A stretch of 64,000 bases of DNA from Noviluteimonas sp052115395 (GCA_052115395.1 JBFRGO010000003.1), one strand, 5' to 3'; numbered from the stretch's first letter, positions 16,592-26,433 are shown. Translations and numbers: made by a program. The notes: generated by a model from the sequence alone, not told the origin.

Positions 16592-17575
16592 CTATTCGGC
16601 CGCGCCCTTGGATTCGGAGGCGGCCAGGACTTCGGGATGGGCCAGCGGCCGGGAGGTGCCCATGAGCGGATGGATGAACACGGCGGCCAGGATGATGGCC
16701 ACGCCCGCATAGAAGGCCGGCGTGAGCTCGCGCTGCTCGCCGAGCAGCAGGATGGCCAGCACGATCGCGTAGACCGGCTCGAGGTTCACCGCCAATTGCT
16801 GCGCGAACGCGCTCATGTGGCGCAGCGCCACCAGCGACAGGGCGAAGGGCAGCAAGGTGCAGGCCAGCGACAGCGTGAGCAGCAGCGTCAGGTCGCGCGT
16901 ACCCGGCACGGCGAAGACATCGCCCGCGAAAGCGCCGGCCGTGCCCGGGATCAGCGGCAGCACCGGAATCAGCGCGGTCAGCGCGATCGTGCCCGCGCCG
17001 AGCTCGAGCGTGGTGACGGTCAGCGGATCGGCGTGTTCGACCAGCCGCTTGTTGAGCGCGCCGAAGATCGCGACGAAGAACGCCGACAGCGCGCCCACCG
17101 CGATGCCCGCGCGCATGCCCGCCGGGACGCCGCCGACCACCAGCGCCACGCCGGGCAGGACCGCGATGCCGAGGAACAGATCGCGCTTGGAGAAGCGCGT
17201 GCGCGCGACCAACGGTTCGATCATCGCGACGAACACCGTGGCCAGCGCGATGCATGTCGCGCCCACCGAAGCGTTCGACAACTTGATCGAGCCATAGAAC
17301 GTCAGCCAATGCAGCGCGACCAGCACGCCGATGCCCGCATACGCGCCGCGCAAGCGCCACGACATCGCACGCACGCCGCGCCACACGCGCGGGATCAGCA
17401 GCAGCGCACCGACGACCAGCAGCATGCGCCACCACACCAGCGGTAATGCCGGCAGCGAAATCGCCTTGCCGAGGATCGCGGTGAACCCCCAGAGCACCAC
17501 GCACAGGTGGATCTGGAAGAAGGCTTTGGAACGCGCGGCGCGCGCTTCGGGCGAGAGGGCGGGGGCGTGGGGCAT
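16592..17575 (-). CDS. EamA/DMT-family permease
   Basis: A 327-residue drug/metabolite-type transporter with about ten hydrophobic segments and two EamA repeats; the first begins FFQIHLCVVLWGFTAILGKAISL (residues about 19-41), the second near AGIAVGALSAFFVAIFGALNKRLV. Residues after 310 are a short charged tail. Such permeases export or exchange small metabolites; the substrate cannot be told. It is divergent from the TfoX-like gene, with only 17 nt between start codons. The 3' end lies 33 nt from gspA. Confidence 0.88.
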   Translation of the reverse strand: MPHAPALSPEARAARSKAFFQIHLCVVLWGFTAILGKAISLPALPLVWWRMLLVVGALLLIPRVWRGVRAMSWRLRGAYAGIGVLVALHWLTFYGSIKLSNASVGATCIALATVFVAMIEPLVARTRFSKRDLFLGIAVLPGVALVVGGVPAGMRAGIAVGALSAFFVAIFGALNKRLVEHADPLTVTTLELGAGTIALTALIPVLPLIPGTAGAFAGDVFAVPGTRDLTLLLTLSLACTLLPFALSLVALRHMSAFAQQLAVNLEPVYAIVLAILLLGEQRELTPAFYAGVAIILAAVFIHPLMGTSRPLAHPEVLAASESKGAAE

Positions 17576-17580
17576 GCGGC

Positions 17581-17586
17581 TATTAT
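17581..17586 (+). promoter_or_regulatory. -10 box TATTAT, predicts a leaderless mRNA
   Basis: TATTAT ends exactly 6 nt before the GTG start at 17593, placing +1 on the start codon. The box also overlaps the region just upstream of the divergent permease ATG (17575), so both genes may be affected by the same site. Confidence 0.55.
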
Positions 17587-17592
17587 GGCGGC

Positions 17593-17943
17593 GTGAGCGA
17601 CGACTTCCTCGACTATCTCCACGAGTTGTCCGCGGACTTCGGCCCGATCTCCACGCGCGCGATGTTCGGCGGGCACGGCGTGTATTTCGAAGGCCGCATC
17701 ATCGGCATCGTGGTCGACGATGCGCTGTACGTGAAAGTCGACGACCAGACGCGCCCGGACTTCGAGGCCGCCGGTTGCGCGCCCTTCGTCTACGAGTCCA
17801 GGGGCAAGCCGGTGCCGATGTCCTACTGGTCGCTGCCCGCCGAGGCGATGGATTCGGCGCAGGCCTTCCTGCCGTGGGCCCGGCGCGCGAACGAAGCCGC
17901 CCTGCGCAAGCCGATCAAGCGCGCACGCAAGTCGAAGCGTTAG
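17593..17943 (+). CDS. TfoX N-terminal-domain protein
   Basis: A 116-residue protein starting at GTG. It matches the TfoX/Sxy N-terminal domain: RAMFGGHGVYFEGRIIGIVVDDALYVKVDD, then CAPFVYESRGKPVPMSYWSLPAEAMD. The C-terminal TfoX domain is absent; a Lys/Arg-rich tail (KPIKRARKSKR) ends the protein. Full-length TfoX/Sxy promotes competence gene expression with CRP, but single-domain forms are common and uncharacterised. The 3' end overlaps the convergent LysR gene by 4 nt. Confidence 0.88.
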   Translation: MSDDFLDYLHELSADFGPISTRAMFGGHGVYFEGRIIGIVVDDALYVKVDDQTRPDFEAAGCAPFVYESRGKPVPMSYWSLPAEAMDSAQAFLPWARRANEAALRKPIKRARKSKR

Positions 17944-18824
17944 TCCGGGGACACCGACAGCAACCAATCCACGAACACCTGCGCCGCCGGCCGCAATCGC
18001 CGATGCGCCGGATAGACGATGTGGTAACCCCAACGCGCAGCCATGCGCGGCCCCGGCAGTTCGACTAGGCGCCCGTCGCGCAGGTAGGGCACCACGATGC
18101 GTTCGCGCGCGAGCGCCGCGCCGATCCCGTTCGCGGCGGCGAGCAGCGCATCGGTCGTATCGCTGAAGCTGTAACGCTCGTCGAGTGCGGCGCCATGCAC
18201 GCCGGCGAAGCGCAGCCAGTCGTGCCAGCCCTGGCGCGCGTGGTCGAGGATCAGCGGCACGCGCGGGATGTCGGCGGGCGTGCGGATCGTTTCGATGCCC
18301 GGCATGCGCGGCGAGGCCACGGGGAACAGCGCTTCGTCCATCAAGCGAAGCGACGACAACCCCGGCCAATGCCCGGGGCCGTGTCGCACGCCGAGGTCGG
18401 GGCCGCCGTCGTCGAAGCGCGCCAACGCGGTTTCGGTATCGAAGGCCAGGCGGATGTCGGGATGCTTGCGTGCGAAGTCGGGCAGGCGCGGCAGCAGCCA
18501 GGTATAGGACAGCGAGTGCAGGGTGGTGATGCGCACGCGGTGTTCCTCGTCGCGGTCGCCGCGCAGGGTGCGCAGCGCGCCCTCCATGTCGGCGAGTGCG
18601 CTGCCGGAGGCATCGGCCAGGCGCCGGCCTTCGGCGGTGAGCGTCACCCCGCGCGCATGGCGCTGGAAGAGCGAAACCCCCAGGCGCGCTTCGAGCTTGC
18701 GCACGTGGTGGCTGACCGCGCTGGCCGTGAGGTTCAGTTCTTCCGCCGCGTGGGCGAAGTTCTGATGGCGGGCGGCGGATTCGAAGGCGGAGAGGGCCGG
18801 GAGCCAATCGGGGCGCAGGACCAT
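17940..18824 (-). CDS. LysR-family regulator (GcvA-like)
   Basis: A 294-residue transcription factor. The N-terminal winged helix-turn-helix is clear (LPALSAFESAARHQNFAHAAEELNLTASAVSHHVRKLEARLGVSLFQR). The rest is the periplasmic-binding-protein-like effector domain with the GcvA-type series VRITTLHSLSYTWLLPRLPDF. It is divergent from an EamA permease (111-nt gap), the usual layout for a LysR regulator and its target. Effector unknown. The frame stays open far upstream; the ATG at 18824 is chosen for the HTH start and the GAGG 8 nt before it. Confidence 0.92.
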   Translation of the reverse strand: MVLRPDWLPALSAFESAARHQNFAHAAEELNLTASAVSHHVRKLEARLGVSLFQRHARGVTLTAEGRRLADASGSALADMEGALRTLRGDRDEEHRVRITTLHSLSYTWLLPRLPDFARKHPDIRLAFDTETALARFDDGGPDLGVRHGPGHWPGLSSLRLMDEALFPVASPRMPGIETIRTPADIPRVPLILDHARQGWHDWLRFAGVHGAALDERYSFSDTTDALLAAANGIGAALARERIVVPYLRDGRLVELPGPRMAARWGYHIVYPAHRRLRPAAQVFVDWLLSVSPD

Positions 18825-18935
18825 GGCGAGCCTCAAATCTGGTTTGTGTCTGGCGCCGAAAGTATGCGCTTGCGACAGATTGATGGAAGCGGAAAATGCG
18901 CTGCCTGCCAAGAGCCAATTTTGAGGCTGCCCCGG

Positions 18936-19829
18936 ATGAACACGCTCGCGTCCTCCCCCGTCTTCGATGCGCGCACCACGCCGGCCTGGATCACCCCCGC
19001 CGAGATCGGCCTGCTCGGTGCCATCTGGGGCGCCTCGTTCCTGTTCATGCGCGTGGCCGCGCCCGAGTTCGGCGCCGCGGCGCTGGTCGAAGTGCGCCTG
19101 GCCCTGGGTGCGCTCGTGCTGCTGCCCTTCCTGTGGCGCTCGCGCGCGCAATTCCCGCCGCGGATCTGGCCGAAGCTGGCCTTGATCGGCGCGATCAATT
19201 CGGCGGTGCCGTTTGTGTTGTTCGCGTGGGCCGCGCAACGTTCGCCCGCGGGCGTCGGCGCGATCTGCAATTCGATGACGGTCTTGTTCACCGCCCTCGT
19301 CGGGTTCCTGTTCTTCCGCGAAAAGATCAGCTTGCGACGCACGATGGCCTTGCTCGTCGGGTTCGCCGGCGTGGTCGTGCTCGCGAGCGGCAAGACCGCC
19401 GGCGCGAGCATCGGCTGGGCCGTCGCCGCGGGCACGGGCGCGGCGGTGTTGTACGGCTTCGGCATCAACCTGGTGCGTCGCCATGTCACCGGCTTGCCGG
19501 CGGCGGCGGTGGCGGCCTCCACGCTCGGTGCATCGACTTTGCTGGTGCTGCCTTTCGCGCTCGCACAATGGCCCGACCATGCGATTTCCGCGAAGGCGTG
19601 GGGCGCAGCCGCGGGCCTGGGCGTGATGTGCACCGGGTTCGCGTTCGTCTTCTATTACCGCCTCATCGCGCGCGTGGGTGCTGCGCGCGCGGCGACGACG
19701 ACGTACCTGGTGCCCCTGTTCGCGGTGTTGTGGGCGTGGTTGCTGCTCGGCGAATCGGTGACCGGAACGATGCTGGCGTCCGGCGCATTGATCCTCGGCA
19801 GCGTGGCCTTCAGCCAGAAGGCGAAGTGA
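18936..19829 (+). CDS. EamA/DMT-family permease, likely LysR target
   Basis: A 297-residue inner-membrane permease with ten predicted helices in two EamA repeats (IGLLGAIWGASFLFMRVAAPEF at the first helix; ALLVGFAGVVVLASGK at the end of the first half). Family members export amino acids, metabolites or drugs. It is transcribed away from the adjacent LysR gene. Its leader contains TTTGAGGCT just before the start, the same as the LysR leader. Its 3' end abuts the convergent DUF3999 gene with no gap. Confidence 0.88.
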   Translation: MNTLASSPVFDARTTPAWITPAEIGLLGAIWGASFLFMRVAAPEFGAAALVEVRLALGALVLLPFLWRSRAQFPPRIWPKLALIGAINSAVPFVLFAWAAQRSPAGVGAICNSMTVLFTALVGFLFFREKISLRRTMALLVGFAGVVVLASGKTAGASIGWAVAAGTGAAVLYGFGINLVRRHVTGLPAAAVAASTLGASTLLVLPFALAQWPDHAISAKAWGAAAGLGVMCTGFAFVFYYRLIARVGAARAATTTYLVPLFAVLWAWLLLGESVTGTMLASGALILGSVAFSQKAK

Positions 19830-21185
19830 TCAACGCACCGGCGGTTTGCGCAACAGCGTGATCGCGAAGCCCGCGACCACCGCGGCCCCTGCGATCAGCA
19901 ACAGCCACAGCAACCAGTGCTTCCAGTCTTCGGGCGTGGTCCTTCGCTCCAGCGCGGCGGCGCCCTCCAGTTCCCTCGGCTCGCCGAGCGTGGCGGACAT
20001 CGGCTGCCAATCTTCGCCCTTCGAGGCGCGCATCGCGTCCACAAGGCTCGGCAAGGGCGCATCGCCACGCATCGCACGCGCACTGCCCGCCACCAGGGAA
20101 TACGGCGGCGTGCCTTGTGCGAGGAACACCACGACTTCCGACCGATAACCGAGTTTCAGCGCCGGTGGCGAGGCGGGCGTGCCCGATTCGGCGACCAGGC
20201 GCCACAAGCGATCGCGCACCGGCGCGCCACCGATCGACGCGGGCGCCGACGTCGTCGCGCCATCGCGGGCCGAAACGCGGAACGCCACCCACGGGCCTGC
20301 GCGCCAGGTCCACGGCGCATCGTCGTCGTCGCGACTCTCCAGCCGCCATTCCACCGCCGCGTTGCCGCTGGCGATCACATCGGCGCGCTCCACCGGGAAA
20401 CGGCCCGGCGAGTCGAATTCGTAAACCACGCGGCCGTGATCGCGCGCTTCGCGCCCCTGCACGGTTTCCCACGCCCAGGTGCGTTCGCTCGCGGGCGTCG
20501 CGATGCGTGCGCGCACGTCGTCGAATGCGAAGGCCTCGTCGCCGAGCGGCACCAGGCGCACGTATTTCGCCGGCATGCCGAGCGGAATGTCGTTCTTCGA
20601 CAGGCGGCTGCCCGCCTGCTGCAGGGCGAGCAAATGCAACCGCGGAAGGAGCGTGCGCCATACCTGCAGGTCGTCGCTGGTCTCCACGCGGAAGGCCGCC
20701 TGCACGTCGGCGCCCGTCGGGAAGTCGAAGACGAGCGCATCCACGCCTTCGGACCAACGGCTCAGATCGAGCAGGAACGCACGCGGCGCCGCCGCGTCGT
20801 TGCCGTTGGTGACCTGCGCCTCGACCGACAGGATGCGGCCGGTGGGATCGCGCCTTGCGATCAACGCCAGTCCGCCGTCGTCCTCGCCGCGCGGCGTTCG
20901 CACGACGAACCAAGGCACCGATGCAAAACGTGGCGGTGAGGCCAGCGGCGCATCCGGCCCGAACACGTCGGCCGCGACCGGCTTGCCTTGCGCATCGACG
21001 ACATCCACGTCACGCAACGCAGGCGAGGTGATCGCGCGATACACGTCGGCATCCAGTTCGACGCGATAGGCCCCCGCGTCGGCATCCGGCAGGGCGATCG
21101 ACCATTGCTTCGCGTAATCCCCGCGCACCTGCGCCGCGGCGAGAACCGGCAGCACCAATGCGATCACCAACGCCCAACGCTTCAT
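19830..21185 (-). CDS. DUF3999 envelope protein
   Basis: A 451-residue exported protein: signal peptide (MKRWALVIALVLPVLAAAQ), a large beta-rich periplasmic part and one C-terminal transmembrane helix (HWLLWLLLIAGAAVVAGFAITLL) with a short cytoplasmic end. This matches DUF3999 proteins, which are found beside DUF2339 membrane proteins; function unknown. The start codon overlaps the stop of the DUF2339 gene by 4 nt, so the two are coupled and probably form a complex. The long open frame above 21185 belongs to the other gene's shadow. Confidence 0.87.
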   Translation of the reverse strand: MKRWALVIALVLPVLAAAQVRGDYAKQWSIALPDADAGAYRVELDADVYRAITSPALRDVDVVDAQGKPVAADVFGPDAPLASPPRFASVPWFVVRTPRGEDDGGLALIARRDPTGRILSVEAQVTNGNDAAAPRAFLLDLSRWSEGVDALVFDFPTGADVQAAFRVETSDDLQVWRTLLPRLHLLALQQAGSRLSKNDIPLGMPAKYVRLVPLGDEAFAFDDVRARIATPASERTWAWETVQGREARDHGRVVYEFDSPGRFPVERADVIASGNAAVEWRLESRDDDDAPWTWRAGPWVAFRVSARDGATTSAPASIGGAPVRDRLWRLVAESGTPASPPALKLGYRSEVVVFLAQGTPPYSLVAGSARAMRGDAPLPSLVDAMRASKGEDWQPMSATLGEPRELEGAAALERRTTPEDWKHWLLWLLLIAGAAVVAGFAITLLRKPPVR

Positions 21186-23797
21186 GCCGTCGCCTCCGAA
21201 GGCTGCGCGCGCGGCGGCGCCGGCGCGAAGTAACCCACCACCGTGCACAGCAGGCCGAAGGCGATGAACGAACCGATGCCGAGCGCGTTGCCGAGGTTGT
21301 GGCGATCGATCAACACCAGCTTCAGCAGCACCACGCCCATCAGCAACGCACCCGCGAGCCACAGGGCACGCTGCCCGCGCCGCGAGCCCAGCACCCAGGC
21401 GATGACGCCGAGCACGCTCCACGCCACCGTCAGCGACGTTTGCGCCAGGCTCGTGCCGAGCAGGCTCGGATCCCATTGCACGCCGCCCCAGTGATGCACC
21501 GCGTGCAGCACGACGGAGGTGATCCAGGCGAAGCCCGCGAAGGCCGTCATCAGCACACGCACGCGCGCCAGCCATGCCGGCGCGGTGCCATGCGCGCACC
21601 AATGCCACAGCAGCGCGAGCGACGCGAACTGCACGACTTCCATCGGATTCAGCACGGGAAGCCACGGCAACGGGCTGGCGCCACCGGGCAGCGCAAGGCT
21701 GCAGACCCAGAGGATCGCGAGCGCGAGGAACACCAGGCCCGGCAACAAGGTCGCCATGTTGTCGAAGCGCTCGCGCAAGGGCGCCGCGAGCCACGGCCAA
21801 CGCCATTGCGCGACCGTCGCCATCGCCAACCACGGCAGCGCGAGGCCCGCCACGCCCCAACCCTGCGCCAGGTGCAGCGTGTCGACGACCCAGTACAGCG
21901 TAAGCGAGGCGACGAAGGGCCAAACCAGCCACCACAGCAACTGCGCCCACGACGCGAGGCGATGTTCGCCCGTGCGCAGGCACTGCAGGCTGCGGATGCC
22001 GAAGACCGCGTACGCAATCCAGGCGAGCGCGCCGTATTCGGCGAAAGGCTGCTCGTGCGCGATCGTCTGCAGCACGGCCATCGGCACGGCCGATGCGATT
22101 GCGAGCAGCGCGGTTGCGATGAGCAAGGTCGTCGGCCGGCGACGATGCGCTTCGGCCGCGAACCAACCGGTGGCGGCGTAAGCGGCGAGCAGGAAATCCG
22201 GCTCGGAATTGCCCGGCGCGAATTCGATGATCTCGCGCGTGATCGCGCCGATCCACCAGAGCAGTCCCCACGCGTAGTACAGGGAGAATTGCGGCAGTTT
22301 CTCCGCGCGTCGGTACACCCAGGACGTCGCGAGCGCGCCCACGGCGACGATCAGCAAGCCCATGAACTGGCCGTTCGCGATGACAGGGCCGACGACGCCG
22401 TGATCGGCGTCGAAGGCATACAGGCATGCGCCCGCTGCGATCAGATGCAACACGAAGGCGGCGATCTGCGGAATCACGCGCTGCTGCCGCACGCCGAGCC
22501 ACGCAAGCGCCGCGCCTTCGAGTGCGAACACGCCCGCCGTCGCGCGCGCCGACAGCGCGAGCGGCACCGACAGCGTCGCGAAGCCCACCGCCAGCAAGGC
22601 ATACGCATCGCCGAGCACGCGGTTCGCGCCGCGCCGGAACACGAACCACGAAAGCGCCGCATAAATCGCCGCCAGGGCAAGCGCATCGAACGCGAGCGGC
22701 ATTCGCGCACCGCGCAGCAAACCGGCCTGGAGTGCAAAACAGACCAGCGGCGTTGCGAACACCAGCGTGCCGTCGACGAAATCGCGCCGCTGAATCGGCT
22801 GCCGCATCGCATGCACGAGCGGGATCAGCAGGTAGAAGGCGAAGAACACCAGCAGGAAAGGTTCGGTCGTGCCGAATTTGTCCGGCGAGTAATCGAGCAC
22901 GCCCCACGCACCACCGATGCCGAAGGTGAAGACGAATCCCAGCAGGTTCAACACGCGCCACGACTTCCACCACGCGATCGCGAAGATCGCCGTGTTGAGC
23001 ACCGCGTAATACGAGAACAACGCGACGTAATTCCCGCTGCCCGTCGACAGCCACAGGGGCGAGAGGAAGCCGGCGAGCACGGCGAAGAACGCCAGCGCCT
23101 TGGCATCCTGCAACACGGCGAGCACGCCCGCGCCGAACACGAGGACGATGGTGAGCGCGAAGGCCGCATTCCCGGGCACCAGCGCGTACAACTTGAAGGC
23201 GGCGAAGACCACCATCATCAGGATGCCGATCGCGCCGCCCTGCAGGCTCAAGGCGAACACGCGATTGGCGTCGCGCTTGCGCCAGGCGAACACCAGCGCG
23301 GCGATGGCGGCGCCGGCGACGAGCGCCAGGCGCAGCGAGATCGGCGCGTCGAGCCAGCCCTGGTCGGTCGCGTACTTCAGCAGCGCAGCGACGCCGGCGA
23401 ACAACACCAGCACGCCGATCTTCACCGGCACGTTGCCTTCGGTGAACCAACGCTTGACCCGGGCCACGCCCTGTCCGATGAAGTCCGGCGTCGCGGGTCG
23501 ATCGAATTCGGGGCGCGGCGTTTCGACCGAAGGCCCCTGCACGTCGAACACCGCGCGCGTGGGCGAGGGCGGGGCGGGGGCCGGACGCGGTGGTGCTGCT
23601 TCGCGCGGCGCGACCGGTTCGGCCGCGGGCGGCGCGGCCTGCGGCTGTTCCCACGGCCTCTCGGGGCCTTGCGACAGCAACGCCAGGAGCCGTTGCACCT
23701 CGCGCTCCAGCGCCGCCATGCGCTTGTTCGCGGTGCCGTTGTTGGAAATCGCGATGATGGCCAGCACGAGCGCGGCCAAACCCAGCAGACTGCCCAC
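21182..23797 (-). CDS. DUF2339 polytopic membrane protein
   Basis: An 871-residue protein. The N-terminal helix (LLGLAALVLAIIAISNN) is followed by a coiled-coil-like segment (AALEREVQRLLALLSQ), a Pro/Ala-rich linker and roughly 20 transmembrane helices from residue about 125 to the end. This is the DUF2339 family; function unknown, possibly envelope-related. The start is GTG at 23797, chosen because AGGGG lies 6 nt upstream and the hydrophobic segment starts at once; no in-frame ATG fits. It is the first gene of the DUF2339-DUF3999 operon. Confidence 0.87.
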   Translation of the reverse strand: MGSLLGLAALVLAIIAISNNGTANKRMAALEREVQRLLALLSQGPERPWEQPQAAPPAAEPVAPREAAPPRPAPAPPSPTRAVFDVQGPSVETPRPEFDRPATPDFIGQGVARVKRWFTEGNVPVKIGVLVLFAGVAALLKYATDQGWLDAPISLRLALVAGAAIAALVFAWRKRDANRVFALSLQGGAIGILMMVVFAAFKLYALVPGNAAFALTIVLVFGAGVLAVLQDAKALAFFAVLAGFLSPLWLSTGSGNYVALFSYYAVLNTAIFAIAWWKSWRVLNLLGFVFTFGIGGAWGVLDYSPDKFGTTEPFLLVFFAFYLLIPLVHAMRQPIQRRDFVDGTLVFATPLVCFALQAGLLRGARMPLAFDALALAAIYAALSWFVFRRGANRVLGDAYALLAVGFATLSVPLALSARATAGVFALEGAALAWLGVRQQRVIPQIAAFVLHLIAAGACLYAFDADHGVVGPVIANGQFMGLLIVAVGALATSWVYRRAEKLPQFSLYYAWGLLWWIGAITREIIEFAPGNSEPDFLLAAYAATGWFAAEAHRRRPTTLLIATALLAIASAVPMAVLQTIAHEQPFAEYGALAWIAYAVFGIRSLQCLRTGEHRLASWAQLLWWLVWPFVASLTLYWVVDTLHLAQGWGVAGLALPWLAMATVAQWRWPWLAAPLRERFDNMATLLPGLVFLALAILWVCSLALPGGASPLPWLPVLNPMEVVQFASLALLWHWCAHGTAPAWLARVRVLMTAFAGFAWITSVVLHAVHHWGGVQWDPSLLGTSLAQTSLTVAWSVLGVIAWVLGSRRGQRALWLAGALLMGVVLLKLVLIDRHNLGNALGIGSFIAFGLLCTVVGYFAPAPPRAQPSEATA

Positions 23798-23862
23798 GGA
23801 CGTCCCCTTCCCCTGGATGACCCCCGCATTGAATCCGCGCGCGGGCCGGAAGGCAAATCGGG

Positions 23863-24705
23863 TCAGGGCGTGCCCAGCAATTCGATCAGGGTCGTCGCCG
23901 CCGCGGGATTGCGTTCCTTGTCGGCGTTGATGAAGAACACGAAGACGTCGCGATGCCTGGCCTTGGGCGATGCGCCCGTCAGCCGCGGCAGGTCCTCGGG
24001 GTCGCCGCCCTTGGCCCAGATGCGCGCGCGCTCGGCCCAGGCGACGAGCTCGGGCCGCGTGTAACCGGTGACGAGGTTCGAACGCGCGCGCATCAACCGC
24101 GCATAGACGAAATCGGCGGTGACGTCGGCGAAGGACGGCCAGTCGGTCGAATCGGTGAACACCAGCGCCACGTTTTTCTTGCGCGCCAATTCGACCAGCG
24201 CCGCATCCACCGAATCGGCGTCGCGCACTTCCAATGCGTGCCGCACGGCGCGGCCATCGACCGTCGTCGGCAAGCCGTCGACGAAGCGCGCGAAATCCTC
24301 GCGATCCAGCTTGCGTTCGAATTGCCACGAAATCGCGCCGAGTTTCGCGCCCAGCGTCGCGATGCCGCCGACGAAGGCCTCGACCTGCCCGGCGGTGTTC
24401 GCCAGCACCTTCGCCTGCACGATGCGCATCGGCGCCTTGGCGGTGAAGACGAAGGTCTCCGGGGTTTCGTCGCGCCAGCGGGCGTAGGTGTCGGGCTTCT
24501 GCGCGCTGTAGTAGGTGCCGTTGATTTCGATCGCGCTCAGGCGCCGGCTCGCGTATTCGAGCTCGCGGCGCTGGACCAGGCCTTCGGGGAAGAAGGTTTC
24601 GCGCCAGGGCGCATAGGTCCACCCACCCACGCCCACGCGGATCCCGTCGATCGCGCCGGGCGCGACGAGCCCGAGGTCCGCATCCTTCGCGCGGGGGGTG
24701 GCCAT
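23863..24705 (-). CDS. DUF72 (YecE-like) TIM-barrel protein
   Basis: A 280-residue cytoplasmic protein of the DUF72 family. Typical segments are VGVGGWTYAPWRETFFPEGL, LSAIEINGTYYS, FVFTAKAPMRI, GAISWQFERKL, LEVRDAD and DVFVFFINADKERNPAAATTLIELL. The fold is a TIM barrel; the activity is unknown. An upstream ATG at 24726 would add seven residues; neither start has a good ribosome binding site. It is divergent from the serine hydrolase gene. Confidence 0.9.
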   Translation of the reverse strand: MATPRAKDADLGLVAPGAIDGIRVGVGGWTYAPWRETFFPEGLVQRRELEYASRRLSAIEINGTYYSAQKPDTYARWRDETPETFVFTAKAPMRIVQAKVLANTAGQVEAFVGGIATLGAKLGAISWQFERKLDREDFARFVDGLPTTVDGRAVRHALEVRDADSVDAALVELARKKNVALVFTDSTDWPSFADVTADFVYARLMRARSNLVTGYTRPELVAWAERARIWAKGGDPEDLPRLTGASPKARHRDVFVFFINADKERNPAAATTLIELLGTP

Positions 24706-24795
24706 GCCGTGAGGGTAGCGCGACATGACGACCGGGACATCGACGCGGCCTCCACGCTGCGGGAGACTCGCGGTTTCCGTTCCGGATCCTTGCCC

Positions 24796-26433
24796 ATGAC
24801 CCGACCGATGACCCGCTCGACCTTGTGCCTGGCGCTGTTCGCCGCCCTCGCGCTGCCGACCCTGGCGCATGCGCAGGCCGCCGCCGCGAAGCCCGCCGTC
24901 ACCGCGCAGGCCGAAGATCCCCGCCTGGCGGGCTTCGACGCCTACGTCGACGCGGTGCGCAAGCAGTTCGAGGTCCCGGGCATCGCGGTGGCCATCGTCG
25001 AAGACGGGCGCATCGTCTATGAGCGCGGTTTCGGCCCGCGCGAAGTGGGCAAGCCGGCGAAGATCGACGAACACACCATGTTCGCCATCGCGTCGAACAC
25101 GAAGGCCTTCACCTCGACCTCGCTGTCGATGCTGGCCGACGAAGGCAAGCTCTCGCTCGAGGACCGCGTGATCGACCACCTGCCGTGGTTCCGCATGAGC
25201 GATGCGTACGTCACGCGCGAGATGCGCATCAAGGACCTGCTCGCGCACCGCAGCGGCCTGACCCTCGGCGCGGGCGACCTGTTGTATTGGCCGACGACGA
25301 CCTACTCGACCGAAGAAGTCGCGCATCGCCTGAAGGACGTTCCGCTCGGCGGCTCGTTCCGCGGGCAGTACGCGTACGACAACATCCTGTTCGGCGTGGC
25401 GCAGTTGGTGATCGAGCAAGCCAGCGGCATGAAGTACGAAGACTTCCTGCGCCAGCGCATCTTCACGCCGCTGGGCATGAACGAAACGCGCTTCAACAGC
25501 GACAAGCTGAAGCCGAACGACAACGTCGCCACCGGCTATGCGCTTGCGGACTTCAAGACGTTGGAACCGGCGCCGCGCATGACCTGGCACAACGTGTCGG
25601 GCGCCGGCGGCATCTATTCGAGCGTCCACGATCTGAGCAAGTGGATGAACATGCACCTTGCCGGCGGCACGTACACCGACGCAAAGGGTGTCGAACACCA
25701 GCTCGTCAGCAAGAAGCGCCAGCAGGGCATGTGGACGATCGTCACGCCGATTCCGGTGAACGAACCTTCGGTGGCCGAACTGCGGCCGGCCAAGCCGAAC
25801 TTCCTCGGCTATGGCGAAGGCTGGCAACTCTCCGACTACAGCGGCAACAAGCTGGTGTGGCACACCGGCGGTTGGCCGGGCATGGTCTCGCGCCTGACGA
25901 TGGTGCCCGACAAGAAGATCGGCGTGATCGTGCTGACGAGCCAGGAAGTGGGCGCGGCGTTCAACGCGGTGACGATGCAGGCGCTCGACGCGATGCTGCA
26001 GACGCCCAGGCACGATTGGCTCGATGCCTACGGCAAGGCGGTCGCGAAGTCGAAGGCGAACGCCGATGAAGACATGCAGAAACACGTGGCGGCGCGCGAC
26101 GCCAACGCGAAGCCGTCGTTGCCGGTGGCGTCGTATGCGGGCACATATCGCGATCCGTGGTACGGCGATGTCGCCATCAAGGACGAAGGCGGGAAGCTCG
26201 TTCTGCGCTTCACCAGGACGCCGGACCTGGTGGGCGACATGGAGCCGTGGCAGCACGATACGTTCGTCGTGCGTTGGCGCCAGCGCTGGTTGAACGCCGA
26301 TGCCTTCGTGAATTTCAATCTCGATGCCGACGGCAAGATCCAGGAAGTGCGCATGGACGCGATGTCGCCGATGACGGATTTCAGCTTCGACTTCCAGGAC
26401 CTGCGCCTGAAGCCGGTCGAAGCGAAGGAATAA
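24796..26433 (+). CDS. Secreted serine hydrolase (class C beta-lactamase/PBP4*-like)
   Basis: A 545-residue exported enzyme with a signal peptide (to about residue 26) and a serine beta-lactamase-like domain. Motifs are SNTK (nucleophile Ser100, Lys103), YDN (in QYAYDNILFG) and HTGG (in VWHTGGWPGM). A C-terminal DUF3471-type beta domain follows (YAGTYRDPWYGDVAIKDEGGKLVLRF). Family members are D-aminopeptidases, esterases, peptidases or lactamases; the substrate cannot be told. The ATG at 24796 is taken for a complete signal peptide, though its ribosome binding site is weak and an ATG at 24808 is possible. Confidence 0.88.
   Translation: MTRPMTRSTLCLALFAALALPTLAHAQAAAAKPAVTAQAEDPRLAGFDAYVDAVRKQFEVPGIAVAIVEDGRIVYERGFGPREVGKPAKIDEHTMFAIASNTKAFTSTSLSMLADEGKLSLEDRVIDHLPWFRMSDAYVTREMRIKDLLAHRSGLTLGAGDLLYWPTTTYSTEEVAHRLKDVPLGGSFRGQYAYDNILFGVAQLVIEQASGMKYEDFLRQRIFTPLGMNETRFNSDKLKPNDNVATGYALADFKTLEPAPRMTWHNVSGAGGIYSSVHDLSKWMNMHLAGGTYTDAKGVEHQLVSKKRQQGMWTIVTPIPVNEPSVAELRPAKPNFLGYGEGWQLSDYSGNKLVWHTGGWPGMVSRLTMVPDKKIGVIVLTSQEVGAAFNAVTMQALDAMLQTPRHDWLDAYGKAVAKSKANADEDMQKHVAARDANAKPSLPVASYAGTYRDPWYGDVAIKDEGGKLVLRFTRTPDLVGDMEPWQHDTFVVRWRQRWLNADAFVNFNLDADGKIQEVRMDAMSPMTDFSFDFQDLRLKPVEAKE

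Noticed and set aside
21158..24064. Plus-strand open frame of 968 codons
   Set aside because: It is antisense to the DUF2339/DUF3999 genes and translates to Arg/Gln/His/Ala repeats with no domain. The minus-strand genes have signal peptides, membrane helices and family matches.
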